NCBI GenBank assembly: GCA_900111695.1
Contig: FOHD01000014.1
Coordinates: 1 to 35,697 of the forward strand
Direction of reading: 5' to 3'
Origin: Olsenella sp. KH3B4
GTDB lineage: Bacteria > Actinomycetota > Coriobacteriia > Coriobacteriales > Atopobiaceae
Length of the DNA stretch: 35,697 nt
A program made the translations under genes and the position numbers. The notes beneath the pieces were generated by a model. That model saw only the letters and a list, made by a program, of their open reading frames with translations, was not told the origin of the DNA and made no database searches. Shown here piece by piece: positions 28,975 to 35,697 of this stretch. Each line of letters starts with the position of its first letter. Position 1 is the first letter of the stretch.

Positions 28975-30687
28975 ATGGCAAGCGAATCGGTTGAGCCCCA
29001 TTTCAACTTGGCTACCGACCCCTGGATACCGGTTATCTACCAAGACGGAACGTGCCGAGAGGTGTCGATTCAAACCGTATTTGAAGATGCCGAGCAAATC
29101 CGAGAAGTTAGTGGAGATTCCCCACAACAGGTGTTGCCAATGCTTCGGTTGTTGCTTGCGATTCTCCACAGGCAGCTTTCGCAGGGGGGTACCAAGAGCG
29201 AGGACGATTTGCTCGACTGGTGGGAGGATACCTGGGAAAGCGGTCACTTTGACTTGGACGGGATTCTCGCATACCTGGCATCTGCCAAGGATAGGTTTGA
29301 CCTCTTCGATCCCAGTCACCCCTTCTATCAGGTGGCGGGTCTCGAGTATGCCGGCAAAGACCCTGACGGTGTAGACGAGCTGGTTGCCGACGTTCCCAAG
29401 AGCGACAAGTTTCTCTTCTCTCTGAGAAGCAAGGGTCGCATTGATGGGCTGACCTTTGCCGAGGCAGGCAGGTGGCTTGTCTTTCAACAGGCATACGCGA
29501 CTGCGGGCATCAAGACGCCTGTCAAGGGAAATACCCACGTGAAGTCCGGCAAGGTATATCCACCCAAGGGGGCTGTTGGCACGGGCATGCTGGGCGCCGA
29601 GGGTGGCGTGTTTCTCGAAGGTGCCAACCTTTTTCGGACCCTCATGCTCAACCTGGTGCTCTTTGACAATGCGCGCGGAGGAAGGCCCATTGTTGGTTGT
29701 GGGGAAGACGTGCCCTCATGGGAACGAGGAGAGGTTTCTCCTGACTACCGCATTCCAACTCCGGGTGAACCCTATGGTCCCATTCAGTGCTACACCTGGC
29801 AGAGCAGGCGGATGCGCTTGGTTCCTAACGACAAAGGTGATCGCGTCATTGGGGTGATTAGCTGCTACGGAGATATTCCCGTTGTCATGGACAAGGAAGG
29901 TTCTGAACTCATGACAGCGTGGAGGCCAAGTACTTCTCAGCAGAAGAGCCTGGGTCTTCCATATGCGCCTCGCTTACCCAAAACGCATGATCCAACGCGT
30001 GCTATCTGGCGTGGCCTTGCCTCGATAGTTTCTGTGGGGCAGGACGGTGACCTTCGACCGGGAGTTGTTCGTTGGGTAGAGCGCCTTCGCTACGAGGGGG
30101 TTCTCTCGCCGGAAGAGTACCCGGTGGTTGCGATTCATGCGCAGAGTATGGCATACGGAACGCAGAACAGCGTGTTTGCCGATGCTGTCGATGACAAGTT
30201 CGACTTGAGCGTCTCTTTGTTCGAGCATGACTCGTGTGCGTGCAATCGGGCGCTTGCAACCATTGACTCTGTTGACCAGGCAGTTGGCAAGGTTGTGAAC
30301 TTTGTCTCGAACATCCAGAAGGCATCAGGAGACAAGGCTTCGTCGACAGTTGCGACGCAAGAGCGGAACCGCGTGAGGGAATCCGTCTTCGCGGAGCTTG
30401 ACGCCATATGTCGTACGCGGCTCGCCCATTTCCCCAATGAGGCTAGTGCCATAGAGACGTATTGCGCTGAATGGAGGGATGAAGTCCGCCGGAGGCTTCT
30501 CTCGTATGCCACGCGCTATTTGAACGAGTGCGATCGATCGTTTTTCGAGGAGCATGAGGGCATGACCGTTGGTAGGGCGATGGCTATCTTGAGGGCGGGT
30601 CTCTTCCAGACCCTGGGGAGGCTGGAAAAGCCGAGCCATGTGTCTGAAAACCCAGAGACCGTTCCGACAGAGGAAGGAAGGGAGTGA
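28975..30687 (+). CDS. cas8e: Cas8e (Cse1/CasA), large subunit of type I-E Cascade
   Basis: A 570-residue protein with the Cse1 N-terminal signature HFNLATDPWIPVIYQDGTCR (residues 9-28). It has a large N-terminal domain and a C-terminal helical bundle (from about 450). Cse1 recognises the PAM, stabilises DNA opening and recruits Cas3. Landmarks include FDPSHPFYQVAGLEY and a glycine-rich segment (GTGMLGAEGGVFLEGANLFR). The ATG at 28975 follows AAAGGAGG; the frame is open upstream into the degenerate repeat, but no start there is credible. Length is slightly above the E. coli protein (502 residues) and normal for actinobacteria. The 5' untranslated region would contain the crRNA-like unit, whose processing by Cas6e would cut this mRNA ahead of the gene. 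Confidence 0.94.
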   Translation: MASESVEPHFNLATDPWIPVIYQDGTCREVSIQTVFEDAEQIREVSGDSPQQVLPMLRLLLAILHRQLSQGGTKSEDDLLDWWEDTWESGHFDLDGILAYLASAKDRFDLFDPSHPFYQVAGLEYAGKDPDGVDELVADVPKSDKFLFSLRSKGRIDGLTFAEAGRWLVFQQAYATAGIKTPVKGNTHVKSGKVYPPKGAVGTGMLGAEGGVFLEGANLFRTLMLNLVLFDNARGGRPIVGCGEDVPSWERGEVSPDYRIPTPGEPYGPIQCYTWQSRRMRLVPNDKGDRVIGVISCYGDIPVVMDKEGSELMTAWRPSTSQQKSLGLPYAPRLPKTHDPTRAIWRGLASIVSVGQDGDLRPGVVRWVERLRYEGVLSPEEYPVVAIHAQSMAYGTQNSVFADAVDDKFDLSVSLFEHDSCACNRALATIDSVDQAVGKVVNFVSNIQKASGDKASSTVATQERNRVRESVFAELDAICRTRLAHFPNEASAIETYCAEWRDEVRRRLLSYATRYLNECDRSFFEEHEGMTVGRAMAILRAGLFQTLGRLEKPSHVSENPETVPTEEGRE

Positions 30688-30695
30688 TCTGGGCC

Positions 30696-31334
30696 ATGTC
30701 AATAAGAGAAGTTTCCAGAGCGATTGGAAAATGTGTCAACACTAAGGTCGGTACGTTGCAGGCTGGCTATCTAGCTGATCGGGCGTCATCGAGGGCAAGC
30801 CTAGCGCGTCTCAGGCGCCTGGACACAGCAGGCGAGGCTTCTTGGATGAGTGTAGGGGAGGAACTTTTTGCCGATCTTCCCGATTTCGACTTAGGTGAAG
30901 ATGCGGAACGCAAGGAGCTGGAAAGCGTTCGTGCCGCACTTCAGCTTTACGCCATTCTCCAACAGTCGAAAAAGAACCCCGTGGCTATGTTTCCCGACAA
31001 CGGCGTGACTACGGGGTCGTTAGGAAATGCTTGCTATCTTTGCGTAAAGGCCAGTAATGGCAAGGGAGCCCCAGGTTTTATGCGCCGTCTCTCCTCAATC
31101 GAGGCGTCTACGGATTTTGCCGGAGCCATGGTCGGGGTTCGCTCGCTCGTGAGACTCATTCGTGCCGCTAAGGTAGAGGCTCCAATCCAGTTGGATTTTG
31201 GGCGTCTTGCCTCGGACCTCTTCGAGATTCAGTTTGAAGAAACAAGGGGAGACGTGTTCATGCGTTGGGCACGCGACTACTACAAGGCAAACCCCAAGCA
31301 GGATGACCAGAAGGCTCAGACAGACAGAGGCTAA
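30696..31334 (+). CDS. cse2: Cse2 (CasB), small subunit of type I-E Cascade
   Basis: A 212-residue basic, largely helical protein, longer than the 160-residue E. coli Cse2. Visible family-like segments are RASLARLRRLDTAGEASWMS near the N-terminus, LYAILQQSKKN in the middle and the C-terminal pattern VEAPIQLDFGRLASDLFEIQ. Cse2 forms a dimer along the Cascade backbone and holds the displaced DNA strand. An alternative GTG start at 30684, overlapping the cas8e stop, has a better placed GGAAGG site and would add four residues; the choice is uncertain. The stop overlaps an ATG at 31334. Identity rests on position and pattern rather than a sharp catalytic motif. Confidence 0.9.
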   Translation: MSIREVSRAIGKCVNTKVGTLQAGYLADRASSRASLARLRRLDTAGEASWMSVGEELFADLPDFDLGEDAERKELESVRAALQLYAILQQSKKNPVAMFPDNGVTTGSLGNACYLCVKASNGKGAPGFMRRLSSIEASTDFAGAMVGVRSLVRLIRAAKVEAPIQLDFGRLASDLFEIQFEETRGDVFMRWARDYYKANPKQDDQKAQTDRG

Positions 31335-31348
31335 TGGAGGGAACTCGA

Positions 31349-32488
31349 ATGATGTATCTTGACCTGCACGTGATCCAAAACGTTCCGCCCTGCGATATGA
31401 ACAGGGATGACACCGGCACCCCTAAGACGGCAATCTATGGTGGCTACCAGCGCTCGCGCGTATCGAGCCAGGCATGGAAGCGTGCCATGAGGGAAATGTT
31501 CCCGGACTTGGTGGATGCATCCCAGCTTGGCGTGAGGACAAAGCATGCCGTAGCCCTGATTGAAGACGAGATTCTGCGCCAAAGGCCAGACTTGTCAGAG
31601 GCAGCAGGCGACCTTGCTAGCGATGTGCTTAAGGTAACGGGGGTACAGGTCGAGGCTTCGAGGCGCGCTGGATCAGAGAAGGGAACCCCCGTCTCCCAGT
31701 ATCTCATCTTCATTGCCAGGACGGAGGTCGAGAAGCTCGCACGCATTGCCATTGATGCACATGATGCTGGTGAGAACTTGGCGAAGCCATCCAAGGAGAT
31801 AAAGAAGGCTGTCTCGTCGGCATTTCACGGGACGCAGGCGCTAGACATTGCCCTCTTTGGAAGGATGCTCGCAGATGCCCCAGACCTGAACACTGACGCT
31901 AGCGCTCAGGTTGCACATGCCATCTCCGTCAACAAAGTCTCGCAGGAGTACGACTACTTCACCGCGGTGGATGATTGCGCTGCAGAAGACAACGCAGGCG
32001 CCGCCATGCTTGACACCATAGGATTTAACTCCTCGACGCTGTATCGATACGCAACCGTCTGCTTGCCATCTCTGGAAGAGCAGCTTGGAGATGTCGGGGC
32101 CGCAGCACAAGGCGTGCGCGCATTCCTCAAGGCGTTTGTTGAGTCGATGCCAACCGGCAAGCAGAACACGTTTGCAAATAGGACGCTTCCGAGCACCGTG
32201 CTTGTTGTGCTCAGGGATGACCAGCCTATCAATGGCGTCTCAGCATTCGAGTCCCCCGTCTCGCCAAAGGAGGGCGTATCGATTTCGCACCAGGCGGAAG
32301 ATCGCCTTGCAACCAAGCTCCTCCAAATTTCCGAGACGTACGGCAATGATCCCGTCAAGGTGTGGTGGACTGCCGTCGACGGCGGGACGGATTCGCTTAA
32401 GCAGGTTGGCGAGCAGGTCACGTTCCCCAAGATGCTAGACGAGGTGAGCGCCAGCGTTCTTGATGCGCTTTCGAAGGGTGAGGAGTAA
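31349..32488 (+). CDS. cas7e: Cas7e (Cse4/CasC), Cascade backbone subunit
   Basis: A 379-residue RAMP protein whose start matches the Cas7e signature closely: LDLHVIQNVPPCDMNRDDTG then GTPKTAIYGGYQRSRVSSQA and WKRAMREMF. Six copies normally form the helical spine that grips the crRNA guide, each covering six nucleotides; a shorter guide such as the 20-nt one at 28892 would need fewer copies. The central fold includes DIALFGRMLADAPDLNTDAS, VAHAISVNKVSQEYDYFTAV and the C-terminal NTFANRTLPSTVLVVLRDDQ. The ATG at 31349 sits six bases after GGAGGGA; the ATG at 31334 overlapping the cse2 stop is less likely. The stop overlaps the cas5e start (TAATG). Confidence 0.95.
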   Translation: MMYLDLHVIQNVPPCDMNRDDTGTPKTAIYGGYQRSRVSSQAWKRAMREMFPDLVDASQLGVRTKHAVALIEDEILRQRPDLSEAAGDLASDVLKVTGVQVEASRRAGSEKGTPVSQYLIFIARTEVEKLARIAIDAHDAGENLAKPSKEIKKAVSSAFHGTQALDIALFGRMLADAPDLNTDASAQVAHAISVNKVSQEYDYFTAVDDCAAEDNAGAAMLDTIGFNSSTLYRYATVCLPSLEEQLGDVGAAAQGVRAFLKAFVESMPTGKQNTFANRTLPSTVLVVLRDDQPINGVSAFESPVSPKEGVSISHQAEDRLATKLLQISETYGNDPVKVWWTAVDGGTDSLKQVGEQVTFPKMLDEVSASVLDALSKGEE

Positions 32489-33213
32489 TGGCCGTCCTTT
32501 TGCTCGAGCTCTCGGGCCCTCTTCAGTCTTGGGGTGACTCTTCACGCTATGTGAAGAGAGGGACTCGCTGGGAGCCTACCAAGAGTGGCGTTGTGGGAAT
32601 GCTTGCTTCGGCACTGGGCAGATCGCGAGAAGACCAGGTTGATGACCTCTCATCTCTAGAGTTTGGAGTGCGAACCGATCAACCGGGACGCTTGCTGGTC
32701 GACTTCCAGACGGAGCGACCCCTTGGAGACGCCAACAAGGCCATGCCCCTCTCGTACAGGTACTATCTGGCGGATGCTAAGTTCTTGGTTGCGCTCGCTG
32801 GGGACGTCTCTTGGTTGCAGGAGCTTGACGAGGCGTTGCGGCATCCAAACTGGCCGCTGTTCTTGGGGAGAAGGTCTTGCCCGCCGGACACGCCGCCATC
32901 GCGGGGCGTGCATGACGACTACCAGGACGTTCGCTCGGCGCTCTCGACCGAGCCATGGCTCGCCACCGCGCGTTACAGGCGTAGGCACCAGCAGATTACT
33001 GAGCTCGAGGTGGCATGCGATGCGCACGGGGGTGAAGTGGCGGAGAGTCAGGCTGATCTTCCGTTGAGCTTTAGCGGATCCGGTAGAAAGTACGCGGGCA
33101 GAGGCGTGTATAGATTCCGAGTTCCCGTCGATCGGCTTGGTAGTGGAACCGTCTCCACGACTAGTGCAGGTGCTACAAGGTTGCCCGATCACAATCCAAT
33201 GGGCTTCTTCTAG
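32488..33213 (+). CDS. cas5e: Cas5e (CasD), crRNA 5'-handle-binding Cascade subunit
   Basis: A 241-residue RAMP protein of the Cas5e type. The N-terminus LLLELSGPLQSWGDSSRYVK and RWEPTKSGVVGMLASALGRS are diagnostic, as is SYRYYLADAKFLVAL. Cas5e binds the 8-nt 5' handle of the crRNA and caps the backbone beside Cse1. That handle (ATGATCCC as DNA) is exactly conserved in the first degenerate repeat at 28884-28891, so Cas5e should be able to hold the crRNA-like RNA. The ATG shares its A with the cas7e stop, behind GAGGAG, indicating coupled translation and matched subunit supply. Confidence 0.94.
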   Translation: MAVLLLELSGPLQSWGDSSRYVKRGTRWEPTKSGVVGMLASALGRSREDQVDDLSSLEFGVRTDQPGRLLVDFQTERPLGDANKAMPLSYRYYLADAKFLVALAGDVSWLQELDEALRHPNWPLFLGRRSCPPDTPPSRGVHDDYQDVRSALSTEPWLATARYRRRHQQITELEVACDAHGGEVAESQADLPLSFSGSGRKYAGRGVYRFRVPVDRLGSGTVSTTSAGATRLPDHNPMGFF

Positions 33214-33234
33214 AGAACGAAAGGAGGTGCCACC

Positions 33235-33921
33235 ATGTATATCTCCAGACTCCCTCTCAACGTCAGGCGTCCGGAGGCGATTCGACTACTTGCCTCGCCT
33301 TATCGTATGCACGCTGCAGTTGAGAATGCATTTTTGCCGGATGCCTGCCGAGCTTCGGACGAAGGGAGAATCCTGTGGCGGGTTGATTCTTCGCCAGCTC
33401 CCACAAAAGAGACGTGGCTGTATGTTGTAAGCCCCGATCGTCCTGACTTCTCGCATATTGCCGAACAGTGCGGGTGGCCTACGACATGCATCGGTGAGAC
33501 CAAGGACTACTCGCCCGTGCTCAGGCGGCTTGGCGCTGGCCAACAGTGGCGCTTCAGACTTAAGGCAAACCCCGCACGGAAAGTTCTTGTCGACCAAGGA
33601 AAAGATCCAAATCCAAAGGTCGTGGGGACCATCCAGGGATGCGTCACCATGGCCCAGCAGGTCGAGTGGCTCTTGAGCCGCTCCGAAGGCCATGGCTTTA
33701 GAGTGGTCAACAGCGAAGACGGTTTTCCCGTGCTCACGGTTTCTCAACGGCACACAGAGAAGTATGGGAGACAGGGGAAGAAAGTCACTATCACCACCGC
33801 GATGTATGACGGAGTTCTTACTGTGTGCGACCCGGATCTCTTGCGGCACACCTTGTGCTTTGGAATGGGGCGGGCAAAGGGGTTTGGCTGCGGGCTCTTG
33901 ACCGTCTCGCCCATGAGCTAG
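33235..33921 (+). CDS. cas6e: Cas6e (Cse3/CasE), crRNA-processing endoribonuclease
   Basis: A 228-residue double-ferredoxin RAMP nuclease. His26 in SPYRMHAAVENAF corresponds to the catalytic histidine of characterised Cas6e proteins, and the C-terminal glycine-rich loop GMGRAKGFGCGLLTV binds the repeat hairpin. It cuts at the 3' base of the repeat stem, leaving the 8-nt handle on the 5' end and the hairpin on the 3' end of each crRNA, and stays bound in Cascade. The same cut should release the crRNA-like RNA from the transcript upstream of cas8e. AAAGGAGGTG lies before the ATG. It is 21 bp after cas5e. Confidence 0.94.
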   Translation: MYISRLPLNVRRPEAIRLLASPYRMHAAVENAFLPDACRASDEGRILWRVDSSPAPTKETWLYVVSPDRPDFSHIAEQCGWPTTCIGETKDYSPVLRRLGAGQQWRFRLKANPARKVLVDQGKDPNPKVVGTIQGCVTMAQQVEWLLSRSEGHGFRVVNSEDGFPVLTVSQRHTEKYGRQGKKVTITTAMYDGVLTVCDPDLLRHTLCFGMGRAKGFGCGLLTVSPMS

Positions 33922-33963
33922 AGGGGCATGCCTAAATAATAGATTGTCCAAGGAGGGGCGACC

Positions 33964-34959
33964 ATGTCCGACGCGATTGCCGGTGGAGGGAAATCAAATC
34001 GGAGGGGAGCCCCTCCGCCAGATATTGTCGACCTTGTGCGCGTGGAAGACAGGATTTCATTCCTCTACTTTGAACACTGCAAGATAAACCGGGCGGACAA
34101 CGCGATAACCATTCGGGATGATGAGGGCACCACCTATGTGCCTTCCGCTTCCCTAAGTGTGCTCATGCTTGGGCCGGGCGCGTCAATAACACACGACGCA
34201 ATGACGATGCTCGGAGAATGCGGCGTAACCGTAATATGGGTGGGCGAGAGAGGCATCAGGATGTATGCCTTTGGAAAGCCGCTTACCCATTCGAGCGTGC
34301 TTCTCCAGGCTCAAGCAAGGCTGGTGTCGAACATGCGGACCAGACTCGAGGTCGCGCGCAAGATGTATGGGATGAGGTTTCCCGGCGAGGACGTGAGCCA
34401 TCTCACGATGGGTCAGCTGCGAGGGCGCGAAGGCGTTCGCGTGCGGCGCGTGTACAAAGAGTGGTCTGAGAAGACCGGTGTTGCATGGGACCGTAGGACC
34501 TATAACCCTGATGATTTTGATGACGCGACGGAAATAAACAAGGCGTTATCTGCGGCGCACTTTTGTCTCTATGCGCTTGCCCATTCCGCAATAGTTGCAA
34601 TGGGGTGCTCTCCGGGCCTTGGCTTTGTCCATACCGGTCACGAGAGGTCATTTGTGTATGACATTGCTGACCTCTATAAGGCCGAGATTTCGATTCCCGT
34701 GGCATTCCAAGCGGCTGCCGAGAATCCCACAGATATTGGTGCCGAGACTCGTCGCAAGATGAGGGATGCGGTTTTCGACCTGTCGATACTTCCGAGAATG
34801 GTGACAGACATCAAGGGCCTGCTGTTGAGTGGAGAATCAGCTGGCAATGTTTCTGACCTTGCGCCAGAGATGAACCACCTTGGCCTTTGGGACGAGAAGG
34901 CCGGAGAGGTTGCTGCGGGAAAATCATACGCAGAGTCCGAAGATGGGGGAGGCGTGTAA
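33964..34959 (+). CDS. cas1: Cas1, type I-E spacer integrase
   Basis: A 331-residue integrase subunit. Metal-binding residues are Glu156 in LRGREGVRVRRVY, His223 in GLGFVHTGHERS, and Asp233 and Asp236 in FVYDIADLYKAE, with the same 10 and 3 residue spacing as the E. coli enzyme (His208, Asp218, Asp221). The N-terminal beta domain contains ADNAITIRDDEGTTYVPSAS and LGPGASITHDAM. Cas1 pairs with Cas2 to insert new spacers at the leader end of the array. An N-terminal extension (about 20 residues, Gly/Arg/Pro-rich) precedes the family core. AAGGAGGGG precedes the ATG, and the gene ends two bases before the cas2 start. Confidence 0.96.
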   Translation: MSDAIAGGGKSNRRGAPPPDIVDLVRVEDRISFLYFEHCKINRADNAITIRDDEGTTYVPSASLSVLMLGPGASITHDAMTMLGECGVTVIWVGERGIRMYAFGKPLTHSSVLLQAQARLVSNMRTRLEVARKMYGMRFPGEDVSHLTMGQLRGREGVRVRRVYKEWSEKTGVAWDRRTYNPDDFDDATEINKALSAAHFCLYALAHSAIVAMGCSPGLGFVHTGHERSFVYDIADLYKAEISIPVAFQAAAENPTDIGAETRRKMRDAVFDLSILPRMVTDIKGLLLSGESAGNVSDLAPEMNHLGLWDEKAGEVAAGKSYAESEDGGGV

Positions 34960-34961
34960 GC

Positions 34962-35321
34962 GTGGTAGTGGTCGTACTGACGGCATGCCCCGTTGGCCTT
35001 CGAGGTGACCTGACTCGATGGTTACTCGAAATCTCTCCCGGAGTGTTTGTTGGGCACGTTTCCGCGAGAGTTAGAGACGGGCTTTGGGCGCGAGTGCTGG
35101 CCATGGTGCGCAACGGGAGAGCAATCATGGTGTATTCAGCTAAGAACGAGCAGCATCTTGCATTCAAGACGTTTCAGCCCGACTGGAAGCCGGTCGATTG
35201 CGAGGGGGTTGAGTTGATGAAAAGGCCTCTTGGGACCGATGACGCCACGATGCTTGGCACTCCGCAAAACGGATGGAGCTATGCGAGCAAGTATCGAGCG
35301 GCTAGGAAATTTGGAAGATAG
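34962..35321 (+). CDS. cas2: Cas2, type I-E adaptation protein
   Basis: A 119-residue Cas2e (CasF) protein: a beta strand rich in valine, VLTACPVGLRGDLTRWLLEI and GVFVGHVSARVRDGLWARVL, matching the E. coli protein's LRGRLAIWLLEVRAGVYVG pattern. Cas2 is the structural centre of the Cas1-Cas2 integrase. The GTG at 34962, with GGGGGAGG nine bases upstream, is the best start (GTG 34968 is also possible). The C-terminal tail beyond FKTFQPDWKPVDCEGVELMK is about 25 residues longer than in E. coli (GTPQNGWSYASKYRAARKFG), of unknown role. It closes the cas operon directly before the leader. Confidence 0.93.
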   Translation: MVVVVLTACPVGLRGDLTRWLLEISPGVFVGHVSARVRDGLWARVLAMVRNGRAIMVYSAKNEQHLAFKTFQPDWKPVDCEGVELMKRPLGTDDATMLGTPQNGWSYASKYRAARKFGR

Positions 35322-35415
35322 CAGCCCGGCCATGGGCTTGTGTTGATACGCGGGTGCACTCTGACAACCGAATCTAGAATTGCGGAATGCGGTATATTCG
35401 TGCTGGTCGTTAAGT
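35322..35415 (+). promoter_or_regulatory. CRISPR leader
   Basis: This 94-bp stretch between the cas2 stop and the first repeat should hold the array promoter and integration signals. A TATATT at 35393-35398 is a possible -10, giving transcription from about 35405; no good -35 is visible. The same hexamer occurs in the predicted Cascade promoter at 28840-28845. No clear IHF-type site was recognised. Confidence 0.6.
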
Positions 35416-35697
35416 GTGCTCCCCGCGTATGCGGGGATGATCCCAACGACTAGGGGATGCACATGGCGACCGAGGCAGTGCTCCCCGCGTATGCGGGGAT
35501 GATCCCCTCCACAGGCTACAGCTCAGGGGCCGGGCATGCGTGCTCCCCGCGTATGCGGGGATGATCCCATCGCCGACAACGCCATCGAGTCGTGGTACCT
35601 CGTGCTCCCCGCGTATGCGGGGATGATCCCTCGATGCTGCTCACCGAGGGATGGGACTGCCCAGTGCTCCCCGCGTATGCGGGGATGATCCCGCTAG
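35416..35697 (+). CRISPR. Type I-E CRISPR array, five repeats visible, continues beyond window
   Basis: Five identical 29-bp repeats start at 35416, 35478, 35540, 35602 and 35664, an exact 62-bp period. The repeat begins GTGCTCCCCGCG and ends GGGGATGATCCC, with a 6-bp hairpin (CCCCGC/GCGGGG, loop GTAT) and the 8-nt handle ATGATCCC. Four complete 33-bp spacers are visible (35445-35477, 35507-35539, 35569-35601, 35631-35663), and a fifth starts at 35693. Perfect repeats beside the leader fit recent activity. No spacer was seen to match elsewhere in the window. Confidence 0.98.

Noticed and set aside
35375..35394. TAGAA seed match of the mini-guide in the array leader
   Set aside because: Agreement ends after five bases; no further consistent matching, so no evidence for a second Cascade target.

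Overview
The window looks like a chromosomal segment of an actinobacterium of the Coriobacteriia type (Olsenella/Atopobium/Collinsella relatives). This is an inference from the moderately high GC, the mixed ATG/GTG/TTG starts behind strong purine-rich ribosome sites, the gut-style carbohydrate gene content and an actinobacterial-looking type I-E CRISPR system. No rRNA or tRNA gene was seen. Nearly all functional genes read on the + strand.

Layout. (1) 1-2316 is mobile DNA: the 3' end of an IS21-family istB helper gene, about 400 bp without a convincing gene, and a complete-looking IS3-family element on the - strand with 30-bp inverted repeats and an A AAA AAG frameshift site. (2) 2647-13489 is a nucleoside uptake and breakdown operon: GntR/HutC regulator, BMP-family lipoprotein, twin-domain ABC ATPase, two permeases, isochorismatase-fold hydrolase, PfkB sugar kinase, uridine-phosphorylase-like enzyme, BtpA/SgcQ-family TIM barrel, iron-type alcohol dehydrogenase and a TrpA-like protein with no TrpB. 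A strong hairpin at 13536-13565 closes it. (3) 14143-24412 is a galactitol-type PTS locus: PRD regulator, small Cys-rich membrane protein, IIA, IIB, IIC, 2-hydroxyacid dehydrogenase, class II aldolase, zinc alcohol dehydrogenase, a second iron-type alcohol dehydrogenase and an enolase-superfamily dehydratase, ended by a terminator at 24435-24471. The likely route is phosphorylating import, oxidation at a hydroxyl, aldol cleavage to a triose phosphate and a short aldehyde, and reduction of that aldehyde. (4) 24590-25773 holds a broken lipoprotein gene on the - strand and a ~207-bp inverted-repeat element. (5) 25774-35697 is a complete type I-E CRISPR-Cas system (cas3, cas8e, cse2, cas7e, cas5e, cas6e, cas1, cas2) followed by a leader and an array of 29-bp repeats and 33-bp spacers that runs off the window.

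The most notable signal lies between cas3 and cas8e. Two degenerate CRISPR repeats flank a 20-nt guide. The first keeps the stem through two compensatory base-pair changes and keeps the full 8-nt 5' handle; the second keeps the processing hairpin but has lost the handle. The guide matches 15 of 20 bases of a site 58-77 bp upstream of it, beside an extended -10 promoter that would drive the Cascade operon. Three of the five mismatches fall at positions 6, 12 and 18, which Cascade does not read. This looks like a crRNA-like RNA that makes Cascade repress its own genes, comparable to the CreR/CreA RNAs described for other CRISPR systems. The repeat geometry is read directly from the sequence; the regulatory function is inferred.
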